A stretch of 64,000 bases of DNA from an uncultured Sphingomonas sp. (GCF_913774285.1 NZ_CAJYHX010000002.1:33218-97217), one strand, 5' to 3'; numbered from the stretch's first letter, positions 10,000 through 17,915 are shown. Notes: generated from the sequence alone by a model not told the origin. Numbers and translations: made by a program.

Positions 10000-10056
10000 C
10001 TAAGGCCGCCTCCCGCATGGTTCCCGAGCCGTGTGCTTGGAAGCGCGCGGCCTTAG
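10000..10056 (-). promoter_or_regulatory. Inverted repeat in the rplK leader
   Basis: CTAAGGCCGC at 10000-10009 is perfectly complementary to GCGGCCTTAG at 10047-10056, enclosing a 37-nt loop. It ends 38 nt upstream of the rplK start. It could be a leader RNA structure (attenuator or L1 target) or a processing site; there is no T run next to it, so a simple terminator is less likely. Confidence 0.45.
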
Positions 10057-10126
10057 CCGAATGCGGCGCGCGGGGCAAGGGGCCAGGCGCAGATGCCTGC
10101 AACCCCTTGCCGGGACCTAGCCTATC

Positions 10127-11083
10127 TCAGCAGCGGCCGACGTTGAGGTCGTTGATGACCCAGTTATAGGCCTGCAGCAGCGTTTCGGCATCCTGCACCG
10201 CCTTGGGCTTGATCATCTGGAACGACGAACCATTGCGATCCTTGGCATAGGTGCCGTCGTCGGTGCGCTGGAGGATGTCGCGCCCCGCCGCCAGATACGA
10301 ATTGGCATGCGTCATGAAGCTGGCGCAGGCCGTCTTGTCCTTCTCGCGGACCTTGGCGTCGAACTGCACGGCCATGGTGTTGAACTGGTCGAGCGACGCC
10401 GCGAAGGCTGCCTTCTGATCGCCCAAGCCCTTGCCGTCGAGCACGCCGCCGGCATGGTCCATGCTCTCCTTGAGGTAATAGACCGTGCCCTTGCGATAAT
10501 GGTCGAGCGTGCCCTTCTGGGTCGCCTCGAACGCGGCCTTGACGCGGGCGCGGTCGGCGTCGTCGATGGCCTTGGCATAGGCGGCCTGGGCCGTGGCGAC
10601 CTCTCCCAGCGCGGCGAGCAGCGCGGGCTGCACCTCGCGGCCATGCGCGCCCTTGTCGCTCACATAGCGCTTGGCATCGACATAGTTTTCCATGTCGCGG
10701 TAGAGCGGCGCGATCTTGGCGAGCGCCGCGCTATAGGTGCGCGCGGGCCCGTCGATCGCCGGCATGGCGGGGCTCAGCGCGAGCGCCTTGTCGAGCTGCT
10801 CCTTGATCCGGTCGATGCCGGGGTCGGAGGGGAAGAACAGGTCGTCCAGGTTCTTGCCGCTGTCGAGCTTGGGCTTGATGTCGCGCTGATAGGTCGCCCC
10901 GATCTCCGCGAAGGAGGTGCGCGCCGTGTTGGCGGCTTCGACATAGGCATTGTATTTCTGCATCTCGCTCTGGTCGGCGGCCGACGTCGGCGCGCTGGCG
11001 TTGTCGCCGCCCTTGGTCCCGCACGCGGAGAGCGCGAGCACGCAGGCCGGGAGCGCCGTGGCGCAGAGCAATTTCCTGAACAC
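10127..11083 (-). CDS. DUF3829 (YiiG-family) lipoprotein
   Basis: 318 aa. The GTG at 11083 is preferred over an upstream TTG because it is preceded at the right distance by GAGGTG and gives a proper lipoprotein signal with the lipobox ALSAC. The mature part is a mostly helical DUF3829 domain (about residues 50-300). Members of this family are cell-envelope lipoproteins of unknown function; Escherichia coli YiiG is the namesake. It stands alone between rplK and the lower-GC immunity-gene patch. Confidence 0.75.
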   Translation of the reverse strand: MFRKLLCATALPACVLALSACGTKGGDNASAPTSAADQSEMQKYNAYVEAANTARTSFAEIGATYQRDIKPKLDSGKNLDDLFFPSDPGIDRIKEQLDKALALSPAMPAIDGPARTYSAALAKIAPLYRDMENYVDAKRYVSDKGAHGREVQPALLAALGEVATAQAAYAKAIDDADRARVKAAFEATQKGTLDHYRKGTVYYLKESMDHAGGVLDGKGLGDQKAAFAASLDQFNTMAVQFDAKVREKDKTACASFMTHANSYLAAGRDILQRTDDGTYAKDRNGSSFQMIKPKAVQDAETLLQAYNWVINDLNVGRC

Positions 11084-11288
11084 GAAATACACCTCACTCT
11101 GGTTACTGACAGGATGGGGCTCCAAGTCCTTGGGAGAAAAGACCGTTGCACCACCGCGCGCGCCCTGTGCCCGGCCCGGCCGCGGCGTTCAAGGGCGGGC
11201 GGTGGCGGGCGCCCCGGGAGGAGGGGGGTAGACTATCGAGGTGCGGGGGAGGTTCCGGGGGCGTGTGACGCCTGGGCTGCAGCGCGCA

Positions 11289-11691
11289 TCAGCTTCCGAA
11301 CAAGCTATTGTCTTCCGGGTCGTACCAGAGAAGACGCGGGCAATGGATGTCGTACCAGAAGTCCGTCAACCGCGTGTCGTGATGGTCGGTAAGGTCCTTC
11401 GGCAGGCGCTGATCTATATGTTCTATGATATAGTCATGTGGCGCCGCCCAGACGTCGGTATTCAACACCCGCCTCTCTCCGTACGGTGCCGCTGCCGGCT
11501 CTTGAAAATAGATTTTGCCGCTATCTAGCAGAACGCGGATAAGGTGAAGGAATACCTCCCGATTCTCATTGAAGGAGATCTCATAATTCTGCGGCCACAA
11601 GCCATGAATCCACCTTCCGACCCCCCCCTTCGCGATCTTCTATCTGCTGAAGATCCTCCTGAATGAGCATATCTAGCTGCGCGGGTGTCAT
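11289..11691 (-). pseudogene. DUF596-like immunity-type gene, probably frameshifted
   Basis: The downstream 103 codons (11600 to 11289) have no good start (only a TTG) but look like the DUF596 family: a FLHLIRVLLDSGKIYF segment and the closing pattern FWYDIHCPRLLWYDPEDN. An ATG at 11691 opens a different frame beginning MTPAQLDMLIQEDLQQI. The two frames join into one plausible protein if a single base is removed near 11640 or in the run of seven G at 11621-11627, so a one-base insertion (or a sequencing error) has probably split the gene. DUF596 proteins are often found next to polymorphic or contact-dependent toxins as immunity proteins. No toxin is present here. Base composition is clearly more AT-rich than the flanks. 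Confidence 0.45.
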
Positions 11692-11770
11692 TTAGATTTT
11701 CCGCTTTTAGCAGGCCGCCTTTTGGCGGTGAGGTGTATGCGATCCACTCGCTGATTAAATGCTCAAGGCG

Positions 11771-12121
11771 TTAAGCTTGTGTTTGCGCAGAATAATCAAA
11801 ACTTGCCGCCACTGTTCCATCTTCGTTTATTTTAACCGTGCATTCCGCCCAATCGCCTCCGGTATGGGCCTTCATCAGTGCATGTAGCTCGGGAATGATA
11901 CGGTGCACAGGGGGCGCTAAATCCTCCCTCAAAAGGGCCGAAACTGGCGCGCCATTTATCACGTACCCAAAAGTTTCCTCAACGCTGAAGCTACCATCGT
12001 CGGATCCATGTCGATATGTAAACTGACATTTGGCCGAGGAGGCATGATCAGGACAGCTGTCCTTCATGATATGATACAGTTGATCAATCAGTTCTCTTTG
12101 GCGTTCCAGCGGGTTGTGCAT
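11771..12121 (-). CDS. YezG-like (DUF600) immunity-type protein
   Basis: 116 aa from the ATG at 12121, which has AGGAT about 9 nt upstream; an in-frame ATG at 12163 has no ribosome binding site. The C-terminal block (GGDWAECTVKINEDGTVAAS followed by FDY) matches the pattern of YezG-family immunity proteins, in which a Trp is followed by a beta hairpin and a terminal FDY/YDY. In Bacillus, YezG protects against the LXG toxin YeeF. Here there is no adjacent toxin gene, and the neighbour is a second orphan immunity-type gene, in the same lower-GC patch. Family assignment is by eye and moderate. Confidence 0.5.
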   Translation of the reverse strand: MHNPLERQRELIDQLYHIMKDSCPDHASSAKCQFTYRHGSDDGSFSVEETFGYVINGAPVSALLREDLAPPVHRIIPELHALMKAHTGGDWAECTVKINEDGTVAASFDYSAQTQA

Positions 12122-12226
12122 CGAATAGATCCTATCGCTCTGGAAAGATCCGGAGATTATCATTTTAGACGCTGGCTGTCGCCACGACCGTGTCTGGTTG
12201 CCAGCAGCTTCCCCAAGCCCTGAAAC

Positions 12227-13309
12227 TCACGGCCGCAATTCCGCCGTATGCCCGGCCTCGGCCCCGCCGATATCGCCCTCGGCCACCCACTCCCGCCACA
12301 GCAGCACCAGCGCCGCCATCACCGCCGGGCCGACGAACAGGCCGAGCAGCCCGATCGTTTCCACGCCGCCCAAAATGCCGATCAGCACCCAGACGAAGGG
12401 CAGGCGCGTCGTGCCGCCGATCAGGCTCGGGCGCAGGAAATGGTCGATCACGAAGTTGAGCGCATAGCCGATCGCGCCGACGATGATCGCGGCCATCACC
12501 GCGCCCTTGGCGAGCAGCAGCAGCAGCGCCAGCACCAGCACCGCCGCGAGCCCGAACGGGATGATCGAGGCGAAGCCCGAGAACAGCCCGAGCAGGATCG
12601 GGTGCGGCACCCCGCCGATCACGAACAGGATCGACATCAGGATGCCCTGGGCCAGCCCCAGCAGCACCATGCCGTCCACCGCGCCGCGCACCGCCGCGAA
12701 GATCTGGCGGCCGAGCCGGTCGCCCGCATCGCCGAACGCGCGGGTCGCGCCGCGCTCGAGCTGGCGGACGATATTGTCGCGGTCGCGCAGCAGGAAGAAC
12801 AGCACGACCAGGGTGAAGCCGAACACCACCACGCGGCGGATCACCGTGTGGGTGAGCGCGCCCGAATGGCTGCGCCACAACGAGTTATCGAGCTTGCCGA
12901 ACTCGGCCGCGGCGGCCTCCGGGGTGGCGAGATGGAGGCTCCACCAGGCGGTGACCTGCTCGCGACCCCAGGGCAGGCGCGCGACCCAGTCGGGCAGCGG
13001 CACGCCGTGGAGGCGGGCATCGGCGATCCAGGCGGCGACCGACTGCGCCTCGACCAGCGCCTGGCTGATCGCGATCGACAGCGGGATCAGCACGATCAGC
13101 AGCACGCCCAGCGTGAGCAGCGCGGCGACCAGCGTCGGGCGGGGCAGGCGGGCGCTCAGCCACACCCGCACCGGCTCGACCCCGATCGCCAGCACGCCCG
13201 CCCACAGCACCGCCGGCACGAATGCCATGCCGATCCACAGTGCGGCAGCGGCGATGACGGCGGCGAGCACGATGCGCGCTCGGGTCTGGGCTTTGGTCGT
13301 GTGCTGCAT
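12227..13309 (-). CDS. AI-2E transporter family (PerM/TqsA-like) membrane protein
   Basis: 360 aa from the ATG at 13309 with an AGGGGAA ribosome binding site; upstream in-frame sequence is not membrane-like. There are about eight hydrophobic segments, with two near the N terminus, a soluble middle section (about 100-190) and a C-terminal cluster. The family signature near the C terminus (GLFSGFASIIPFG and FLRPSLIGGTTRLPF) is present. The family includes AI-2 exporter TqsA, but most members have unknown substrates, and some are sodium/proton antiporters, so the name should not be taken as proof of quorum signalling. Confidence 0.85.
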   Translation of the reverse strand: MQHTTKAQTRARIVLAAVIAAAALWIGMAFVPAVLWAGVLAIGVEPVRVWLSARLPRPTLVAALLTLGVLLIVLIPLSIAISQALVEAQSVAAWIADARLHGVPLPDWVARLPWGREQVTAWWSLHLATPEAAAAEFGKLDNSLWRSHSGALTHTVIRRVVVFGFTLVVLFFLLRDRDNIVRQLERGATRAFGDAGDRLGRQIFAAVRGAVDGMVLLGLAQGILMSILFVIGGVPHPILLGLFSGFASIIPFGLAAVLVLALLLLLAKGAVMAAIIVGAIGYALNFVIDHFLRPSLIGGTTRLPFVWVLIGILGGVETIGLLGLFVGPAVMAALVLLWREWVAEGDIGGAEAGHTAELRP

Positions 13310-13388
13310 CGGGTTCCCCTGGGTGGTCGGCGGGGACAGTGGCGAGGTGCTGCGGCGCTGGCAAGCGGCGGGCCGTGTTCGGCGCCGA

Positions 13389-13414
13389 TGAACCAATCAA
13401 GTCCTTCAGGGGTT
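13389..13414 (+). promoter_or_regulatory. Candidate sigma-EcfG-type promoter
   Basis: TGAAC at 13389-13393 and GGTT at 13411-13414 are separated by 17 nt, resembling the alphaproteobacterial general-stress consensus GGAAC-N16/17-CGTT with one mismatch in each box. It lies about 70 bp before a small secreted protein and a stress-protein gene. Confidence 0.3.
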
Positions 13415-13481
13415 TAGCAAATCTCCACGCCGCCGGGAGGGATCGGCGCGCGGGGAGCGTCATTTTTGGAGAGGAATGGGC

Positions 13482-13793
13482 ATGAAACGCATCATCATGG
13501 CCGTCGCGGCGCTTGGCCTCGCGACGACGGGCGCGGCTGCGCAGAGCAGCGGCCAGGCCGGCTCGCACAACCCGGTGGTGAAGGACGGCACGGCACATCA
13601 CGTCGCCGCGCCGGCCAAGGGCCACAGCTCCTTCACCGAAAGCCAGGCCAAGGGCCGGCTCGCCAAGGCGGGCTATACCGACATCACCGGCCTCAAGGGC
13701 ACCGAGAACGGGGCCTGGCAGGGCATGGCGACCAAGAACGGCAAGAAGGTGACTGTGACGCTCGACTACAAGGGCAACATCACCGCGCGCTAA
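13482..13793 (+). CDS. Small secreted PepSY-like protein
   Basis: 103 aa from the ATG at 13482, which is spaced 7 nt from GAGAGG; the ATG six bases earlier sits too close to that site. A signal peptide (MKRIIMAVAALGLATTGAAAQ) is followed by a disordered Ser/His-rich linker and a C-terminal fold of about 50 residues (FTESQAKGRLAKAGYTDITG then GAWQGMATKNGKKVTVTLDY) resembling a single PepSY/YpeB-type domain. Similar small proteins are common in sphingomonads with no assigned role. It is followed by a stress-protein gene 27 bp downstream. Confidence 0.65.
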   Translation: MKRIIMAVAALGLATTGAAAQSSGQAGSHNPVVKDGTAHHVAAPAKGHSSFTESQAKGRLAKAGYTDITGLKGTENGAWQGMATKNGKKVTVTLDYKGNITAR

Positions 13794-13820
13794 CCCCATG
13801 AATTCTGCAGGAGAAATGCG

Positions 13821-14429
13821 ATGAGCCGGACCATTACCCGTCTGTTCGACGATTATTCGGATGCCAAGGCCGCGGTGAACGAGCTGGAGCGGCTGGGCGT
13901 GCCGCACGGCGACCTCAGCATCGTCGCCAACAACACGCACGGCGACCATGACGTGAGCGACGTCAACGCGCATGGCGACGTCAGCCGCGGCGCCTCGACC
14001 GGCGCGGCGCTGGGCGGCGTGGGCGGCCTGCTCGCGGGCCTCGGCCTGCTGGCGATTCCCGGCCTCGGCCCGATCGTGGCGGCCGGCTGGCTCGCCTCGA
14101 CCGCGGCGGGCGCGGCGATCGGCGGCGTCGGTGGTGCGGCCACCGGCAGCATCGTCGGTGCGCTCAAGAACGCCGGCGAGAGCGAGGAGGACGCCAACGT
14201 CTATTCCGAAGGCGTCCGCCGCGGCGGCACGCTGGTGAGCGCGCGCGTGGAGGACTCGCTGGCGCCGGAAGCCGAGGCGGTGCTCAACCGTCGCGGCGTG
14301 ACGGCAGCGACGCGCGGTGCGGCCTATCGCCAGTCGGGCTGGACGGCGTTCGACGACAAGGCGCCGGCCTATACCCGCGACGAGATCGAGCGTGAGCGCA
14401 GCGCCTATCGCGAGCCGACGGTGCTCTGA
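13821..14429 (+). CDS. General stress protein, Gsp17M-like N-domain with glycine zipper
   Basis: 202 aa, preceded by GGAGAA. The N-terminal 40 residues (ITRLFDDYSDAKAAVNELER) match the general-stress-protein-17M-like module, an alpha/beta fold sensing or binding domain. Residues about 60-115 form a Gly/Ala-rich zipper that may insert in or bind membrane, and the C terminus is a charged tail. Comparable proteins are induced by cold, osmotic or envelope stress. It ends at a strong terminator and converges on the minus-strand stress cluster. Confidence 0.7.
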   Translation: MSRTITRLFDDYSDAKAAVNELERLGVPHGDLSIVANNTHGDHDVSDVNAHGDVSRGASTGAALGGVGGLLAGLGLLAIPGLGPIVAAGWLASTAAGAAIGGVGGAATGSIVGALKNAGESEEDANVYSEGVRRGGTLVSARVEDSLAPEAEAVLNRRGVTAATRGAAYRQSGWTAFDDKAPAYTRDEIERERSAYREPTVL

Positions 14430-14453
14430 TCCGGGCAACGCCGTACGCATGAG

Positions 14454-14479
14454 AAAGCCGGGGTTCGCGCCCCGGCTTT
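14454..14479 (+). terminator. Terminator of the stress-protein gene
   Basis: A 10-bp perfect stem, 6-nt loop and a following TTTTTT run, 25 bp past the stop. Confidence 0.9.
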
Positions 14480-14523
14480 TTTCTTGTCTGCCCTTGCCGT
14501 CGGTAGGGAGCGCTAGGCCGGGA

Positions 14524-14706
14524 TCAGCTTTCCGCCGCCATCGCCGGATCGGCCGGAACGGCGTGACCGGCGGCGCGAAGCTGCGCGGCATAATGGTCCG
14601 CCATGGCGAGATGGGCGCTGCGGGCGCTGCTCTCCGCCGCCCGTGCTGCGGCACGACGAGATTGGGCGAGGCGCTTCAGCAGATAGTCGGGGTCGGGTTC
14701 GTTCAC
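14524..14706 (-). CDS. Small hypothetical protein
   Basis: 60 aa starting at a GTG at 14706 with GGAG seven bases upstream. It is Ala/Arg-rich and helical (DYLLKRLAQSRRAAARAAES) with no signal peptide. Nothing about its function can be read. Its position in a run of same-strand small stress-type genes suggests membership of that cluster. Confidence 0.45.
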   Translation of the reverse strand: MNEPDPDYLLKRLAQSRRAAARAAESSARSAHLAMADHYAAQLRAAGHAVPADPAMAAES

Positions 14707-14762
14707 GGGGCAACTCCGGGAGGGGCGGCATCGCGGGCGAGGTGCCCGCGATGCCGGATCGC

Positions 14763-14906
14763 TTACTTCTTGTGGTTCTGCCCCGACGCGTCCGAGACAG
14801 CGGTGCCGGCCGAGCGGACGTCCTTGCCGACGCCGTTAACCGTGTTGCAGGCGCCGAGCGTCAGCAGGCTGAGGGCGGCGACGAGGGGAAGGGTCTTGCG
14901 GATCAT
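14763..14906 (-). CDS. Entericidin A/B-like small lipoprotein
   Basis: 47 aa, a complete small gene. It opens MIRKTLPLVAALSLLTLGAC, a lipoprotein signal ending in the lipobox LGAC, followed by NTVNGVGKDVRSAG, the classic entericidin pattern. Entericidins are tiny envelope lipoproteins; EcnA/EcnB form an antidote/bacteriolysin pair in enterobacteria and are stress-induced. Only one copy is seen here. It lies among same-strand CsbD and membrane-protein genes. Confidence 0.85.
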   Translation of the reverse strand: MIRKTLPLVAALSLLTLGACNTVNGVGKDVRSAGTAVSDASGQNHKK

Positions 14907-14936
14907 GCGAAATTCCTTGTTCTGATTGCGGGTGGT

Positions 14937-15194
14937 TCAGTCGCGGCGACCGATCAGCGCGGCGCCGGCGAGCAGCGCCACCGAGCCGGCCGCGGCCAAA
15001 GCGAGCAGCGGGTGATCGCGCACCGCGCTGCGGACCTGGTCGAGCGTCTCGCCGAAGCGGCGCTCAAGGCCGCCCTCGACCTTGCGGGCAGCGCCGCGTG
15101 CCTCGGTCTCGCGATCGCCCGCGATCTTGCCGAGGCCTTCCTCGGCGCCGCCGACGACTTCCTTCACGGCACCTGCGATACGATGGGTATCCAT
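14937..15194 (-). CDS. CsbD-family stress protein with C-terminal membrane helix
   Basis: 85 aa from the ATG at 15194, with AGGAG upstream. The N-terminal half is a CsbD domain (HRIAGAVKEVVGGAEEGLGK and a following DRETEARG), and the C terminus (about 62-82) is a hydrophobic helix ending in Arg-Arg-Asp. CsbD proteins accumulate in general stress in many bacteria; the added transmembrane tail tethers this one to the membrane. It is one of two CsbD genes within 1.4 kb. Confidence 0.8.
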   Translation of the reverse strand: MDTHRIAGAVKEVVGGAEEGLGKIAGDRETEARGAARKVEGGLERRFGETLDQVRSAVRDHPLLALAAAGSVALLAGAALIGRRD

Positions 15195-15219
15195 GCTTCT
15201 TCTCCTTGACGACTGGACT

Positions 15220-16092
15220 TCAGATTTCGGTTTCGGTGGTGCGGCGGGCGGCGACGACGCCGCCCCCGATCGCGGCACCCGCGCCCAGCAGCATTACCAG
15301 GAACAGGGCGAAGGCACTGCCGGCGGCGACGCTGGCGCCCGCGCTGCCCGCATTCTTCGCGGTCTGGAGGGCATCGTTCTTGGTCGCGACGAACTGGCGG
15401 CGCGCCTTCTCCACGCGGGCCATGGCTTCCTGCTCGCTCACGCTGTCCTGCACCGCGATGATCTGGGCGATCCGCTGCTCGGCGGCCTGACCCTCGGCGC
15501 CGCCCTTCGCCATGGCCGGCAGCTCGGCGATCACTGCCTTGCGCGCTTGTTCGGGCGTCATGTCCTTGGGATTGTCCGGCGTGCTGTCGAGCAGCGCGGA
15601 GACTTGTGCGTCCACGGCCGACTCATCGACACCCGCCGCCTTGGCGAGCGTGGGGGTCACTGCGCCGGCACCCGCGACGGTGGTCGAGGCCACAGTCCCG
15701 ACGGTGCGGAAGGCGCTGCCGACCAGCCCGCCGATCGCCGAGGTGAGCAGGTAGAAGGTGAGCAGCAGCGTCAGCGCCCAGATGGCGAGACCGTGCGCGG
15801 CACCGTCGAACTTGCGGCGCAGCTTGGCGACGCGGGCGGCGCCGTAGGAGCCCGCGCCGAGCGCGATCATGCTGCTGATCGTCCACCAGGCGAGCGCGCC
15901 GATGCCGAGCCCGCCGGCGCTCGGGCCGCTATTCTGAGCGGGATCGATCGTCGAGAAGCCGATCGCCGCGCCCAGCAGCGCGAGCATCAGCTCGACGGCC
16001 AGCGCGATCACCGCGCCCGCGAGGATCGCGGACCAGCTGACACGGGGGACCGGGCGAACGGCCAGGCGGGTATCGTAGATTGCGGTTGCCAT
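15220..16092 (-). CDS. Multi-pass membrane protein of the stress cluster
   Basis: 290 aa from the ATG at 16092 with AGGAG eight bases upstream; longer in-frame readings run over the neighbouring CsbD gene. Predicted helices lie at about 20-45, 65-90, 100-135 and 260-280, separated by a soluble loop (about 140-250) rich in Ala, Gln and Glu that looks helical. It resembles sphingomonad proteins annotated only as hypothetical membrane proteins. It lies 25 bp upstream of one CsbD gene and 35 bp downstream of the other, so it is likely co-expressed with them. Confidence 0.65.
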   Translation of the reverse strand: MATAIYDTRLAVRPVPRVSWSAILAGAVIALAVELMLALLGAAIGFSTIDPAQNSGPSAGGLGIGALAWWTISSMIALGAGSYGAARVAKLRRKFDGAAHGLAIWALTLLLTFYLLTSAIGGLVGSAFRTVGTVASTTVAGAGAVTPTLAKAAGVDESAVDAQVSALLDSTPDNPKDMTPEQARKAVIAELPAMAKGGAEGQAAEQRIAQIIAVQDSVSEQEAMARVEKARRQFVATKNDALQTAKNAGSAGASVAAGSAFALFLVMLLGAGAAIGGGVVAARRTTETEI

Positions 16093-16127
16093 CGCGGCAT
16101 CTCCTGCACTTGGGGGGAAGGCGGTGG

Positions 16128-16313
16128 TCACTTGCCCGCCACCGTCTTCTTCACCGTGTCCGCAGCCTTGCCGGCGCCGGCCTCGGCCTTGCCCGCCAGC
16201 TTTTCGGCAGCGCCTTCGGCTTCCACGCGGCGATCGCCGGTGATCTTGCCGATCGCCTCCTTGATCGAGCCCTTCAGCGCATGGGCTTCGCCCTTGATAC
16301 GAGTCTCGTTCAC
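16128..16313 (-). CDS. CsbD-family stress protein
   Basis: 61 aa starting at a GTG at 16313 with a strong AGGAGG eight bases upstream. It is the typical short soluble CsbD form, beginning with NETRIKGEAHALKGSIKEAI and followed by the GDRRVEAEG motif. It is the first gene after the PAS-LuxR regulator on the same strand, with a dyad at 16400-16426 between them. Confidence 0.85.
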   Translation of the reverse strand: MNETRIKGEAHALKGSIKEAIGKITGDRRVEAEGAAEKLAGKAEAGAGKAADTVKKTVAGK

Positions 16314-16399
16314 TTGGTTGGTCCTCCTGATCGAGGCGCGGGGAAGGCCCCGCGTCCATGACGAAGAAATGGCAGGGCAAGCGGGGTAAAAAGAGATGC

Positions 16400-16426
16400 G
16401 GAAGTACCAATTCATGTGGTGCTTCC
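16400..16426 (-). promoter_or_regulatory. Dyad upstream of the CsbD cluster (candidate operator)
   Basis: GGAAGTACC at 16400-16408 pairs with GGTGCTTCC at 16418-16426 (8 of 9 positions) around a 9-nt centre. It lies between the stop of the LuxR-type regulator and the first CsbD gene, a fitting place for a binding site of a dimeric regulator. Function is inferred from position only. Confidence 0.35.
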
Positions 16427-16439
16427 GGACCAGATCACG

Positions 16440-17915
16440 TCATTTTATCGGGCGCTGGAGGGGATAGCCGCGCTCGCGCGCCCACAGGATCGCCTGGGCG
16501 CGGCGGTTGACGCCGATCTTGGCGTAGACCCGCGCGACGTGGTTGCGCAGCGTGTTGCGCGAGACGCCCATCTCGCGGGCGATGGTGGCATCGTCGCCGC
16601 CCTCGCACAGCAGGCTGAGCACTTCCTTCTCGCGGCGGGTGAGCTCGCTGGTCTCGACCGGCCGTGCCGACCCGTGCGGGTTGCGCAGATTGGCGAGCTT
16701 CTCGACCACCGAGCGGCTGAACCAGTTGGTATCCTGCATCACTGCCTCGATCGCGCCGATCAGCTCGAGCTCGTTGTGGCGGCGGGCATGGATGTCCTGC
16801 ACTACCCACAGGATGCAGGTGTCGCGGCGCAGGGGAATGGCGGCGGCGGAGATCAGGCAATCGGTGATCGCACCCTCCTTGGTGCGGACGCGCGCATCGA
16901 CGCTGCGGAAGTCGCGACGCTCGTCCAGCTCGGCGCAGGCCTTTTTGAGGAAGCCGCTGTCCTCGAACAGGCGCAGCGCCGCCATGCGTTGCCCCATCGC
17001 CTCGTCGCTCGACCAGCCGCTCAGCTGGTGGAAGGCATCGTTGGTGTCGCACAGCGCAAGGTCGTCGCGCGTGGTGATCGCCATCGCAACCGGCGCGAGG
17101 CGGAAGGTGGTGACGAAGCGCTCCTCGCTGTGGCGCAGCTCGTTCTCGGCCTGGCGGCGCGGCTCCAGGTCGGCGAAGGAGAAGAGCATGCAGGCCTCCT
17201 CGTCCAGCTCGACCGGCTGGCCCGCGACGATCACCAGCTTGCGCCCGCCATCGGGCAGCTCCAGGTCCGCCTGCATCTGCGGCACGGTCCGTCCCTCGCG
17301 GATGCGCTCCTTGGCGGTGTCGAGGTCGGCTGCGTCCTTGAGCACATCGATGTCGTAGAGCGAGCGGCCCAGCACCTCGTCGCGGGCATAGCCGGTCAGG
17401 TCCAGGAACCCCTGGTTGACCTTCACATAGCGCTGGTCGGACAGGCGCAGGATCACCGCGGGGGCCGGGTTGACGTTGAAGGTGCGCTCGAAGCGCTGCT
17501 CGGCCTCGAAGCGCTGCGACACGTCCTGGAGAACGAGAACGAGCAGGTCGGGCCGGCCCTCGGCATCGCCGATCACCAGGCTGCGCACCTCGTGGATCCA
17601 GCGCGCGTCCTCGTCGCCGGCGGGGACGACCTCCACCACCACCTCGTCGAAGCTCTCGCCCGCCAGCACCCGATCGAGCGGATAGTCGCCGCGGTCGAGC
17701 CGGTGGTTGTTGCGATAGCGCAGCTGGAATCGCTGGCGATAGGCGTCGACGTCGGCGCCCAGCTCGGGGACGGTCTCCACCCCATGCATCCGAAGGGCCG
17801 CATCATTGGCCCAGCGGATCTTCTGGTCGGTATCGACCAGGATCACGCCTTCGCGCAGCCCGGAGATGATGTGACGGAGTTGAGGAAGGTCGATGGAGGG
17901 ATGGTCGATGCTCAT
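16440..17915 (-). CDS. PAS-PAS-PAS-LuxR transcriptional regulator
   Basis: 491 aa. Three PAS-type sensor modules are visible at about residues 10-130 (LREGVILVDTDQKIRWAND), 140-260 (NPAPAVILRLSDQRYVKVNQ, then GFLDLTGYARDEVLG) and 270-390 (LAPVAMAITTRDDLALCDTN). A LuxR/GerE helix-turn-helix occupies about 425-485 (ELTRREKEVLSLLCEGGDDA, then IAREMGVSRNTLRNHVARVY). There is no receiver or kinase domain, so it is a one-component regulator in which the PAS domains presumably sense redox, light or a ligand. It heads a run of same-strand stress genes and may control them. Confidence 0.85.
   Translation of the reverse strand: MSIDHPSIDLPQLRHIISGLREGVILVDTDQKIRWANDAALRMHGVETVPELGADVDAYRQRFQLRYRNNHRLDRGDYPLDRVLAGESFDEVVVEVVPAGDEDARWIHEVRSLVIGDAEGRPDLLVLVLQDVSQRFEAEQRFERTFNVNPAPAVILRLSDQRYVKVNQGFLDLTGYARDEVLGRSLYDIDVLKDAADLDTAKERIREGRTVPQMQADLELPDGGRKLVIVAGQPVELDEEACMLFSFADLEPRRQAENELRHSEERFVTTFRLAPVAMAITTRDDLALCDTNDAFHQLSGWSSDEAMGQRMAALRLFEDSGFLKKACAELDERRDFRSVDARVRTKEGAITDCLISAAAIPLRRDTCILWVVQDIHARRHNELELIGAIEAVMQDTNWFSRSVVEKLANLRNPHGSARPVETSELTRREKEVLSLLCEGGDDATIAREMGVSRNTLRNHVARVYAKIGVNRRAQAILWARERGYPLQRPIK

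Noticed and set aside
11289..12121. Immunity-type genes taken as half of a toxin-antitoxin or contact-dependent inhibition locus
   Set aside because: No toxin, CdiA/Rhs repeat protein or secretion gene lies on either side; only the orphan immunity-like genes are visible.
12227..13309. AI-2E transporter gene taken as evidence of AI-2 quorum sensing
   Set aside because: The family is broad and mostly uncharacterised, and no luxS or lsr genes are present in the window.
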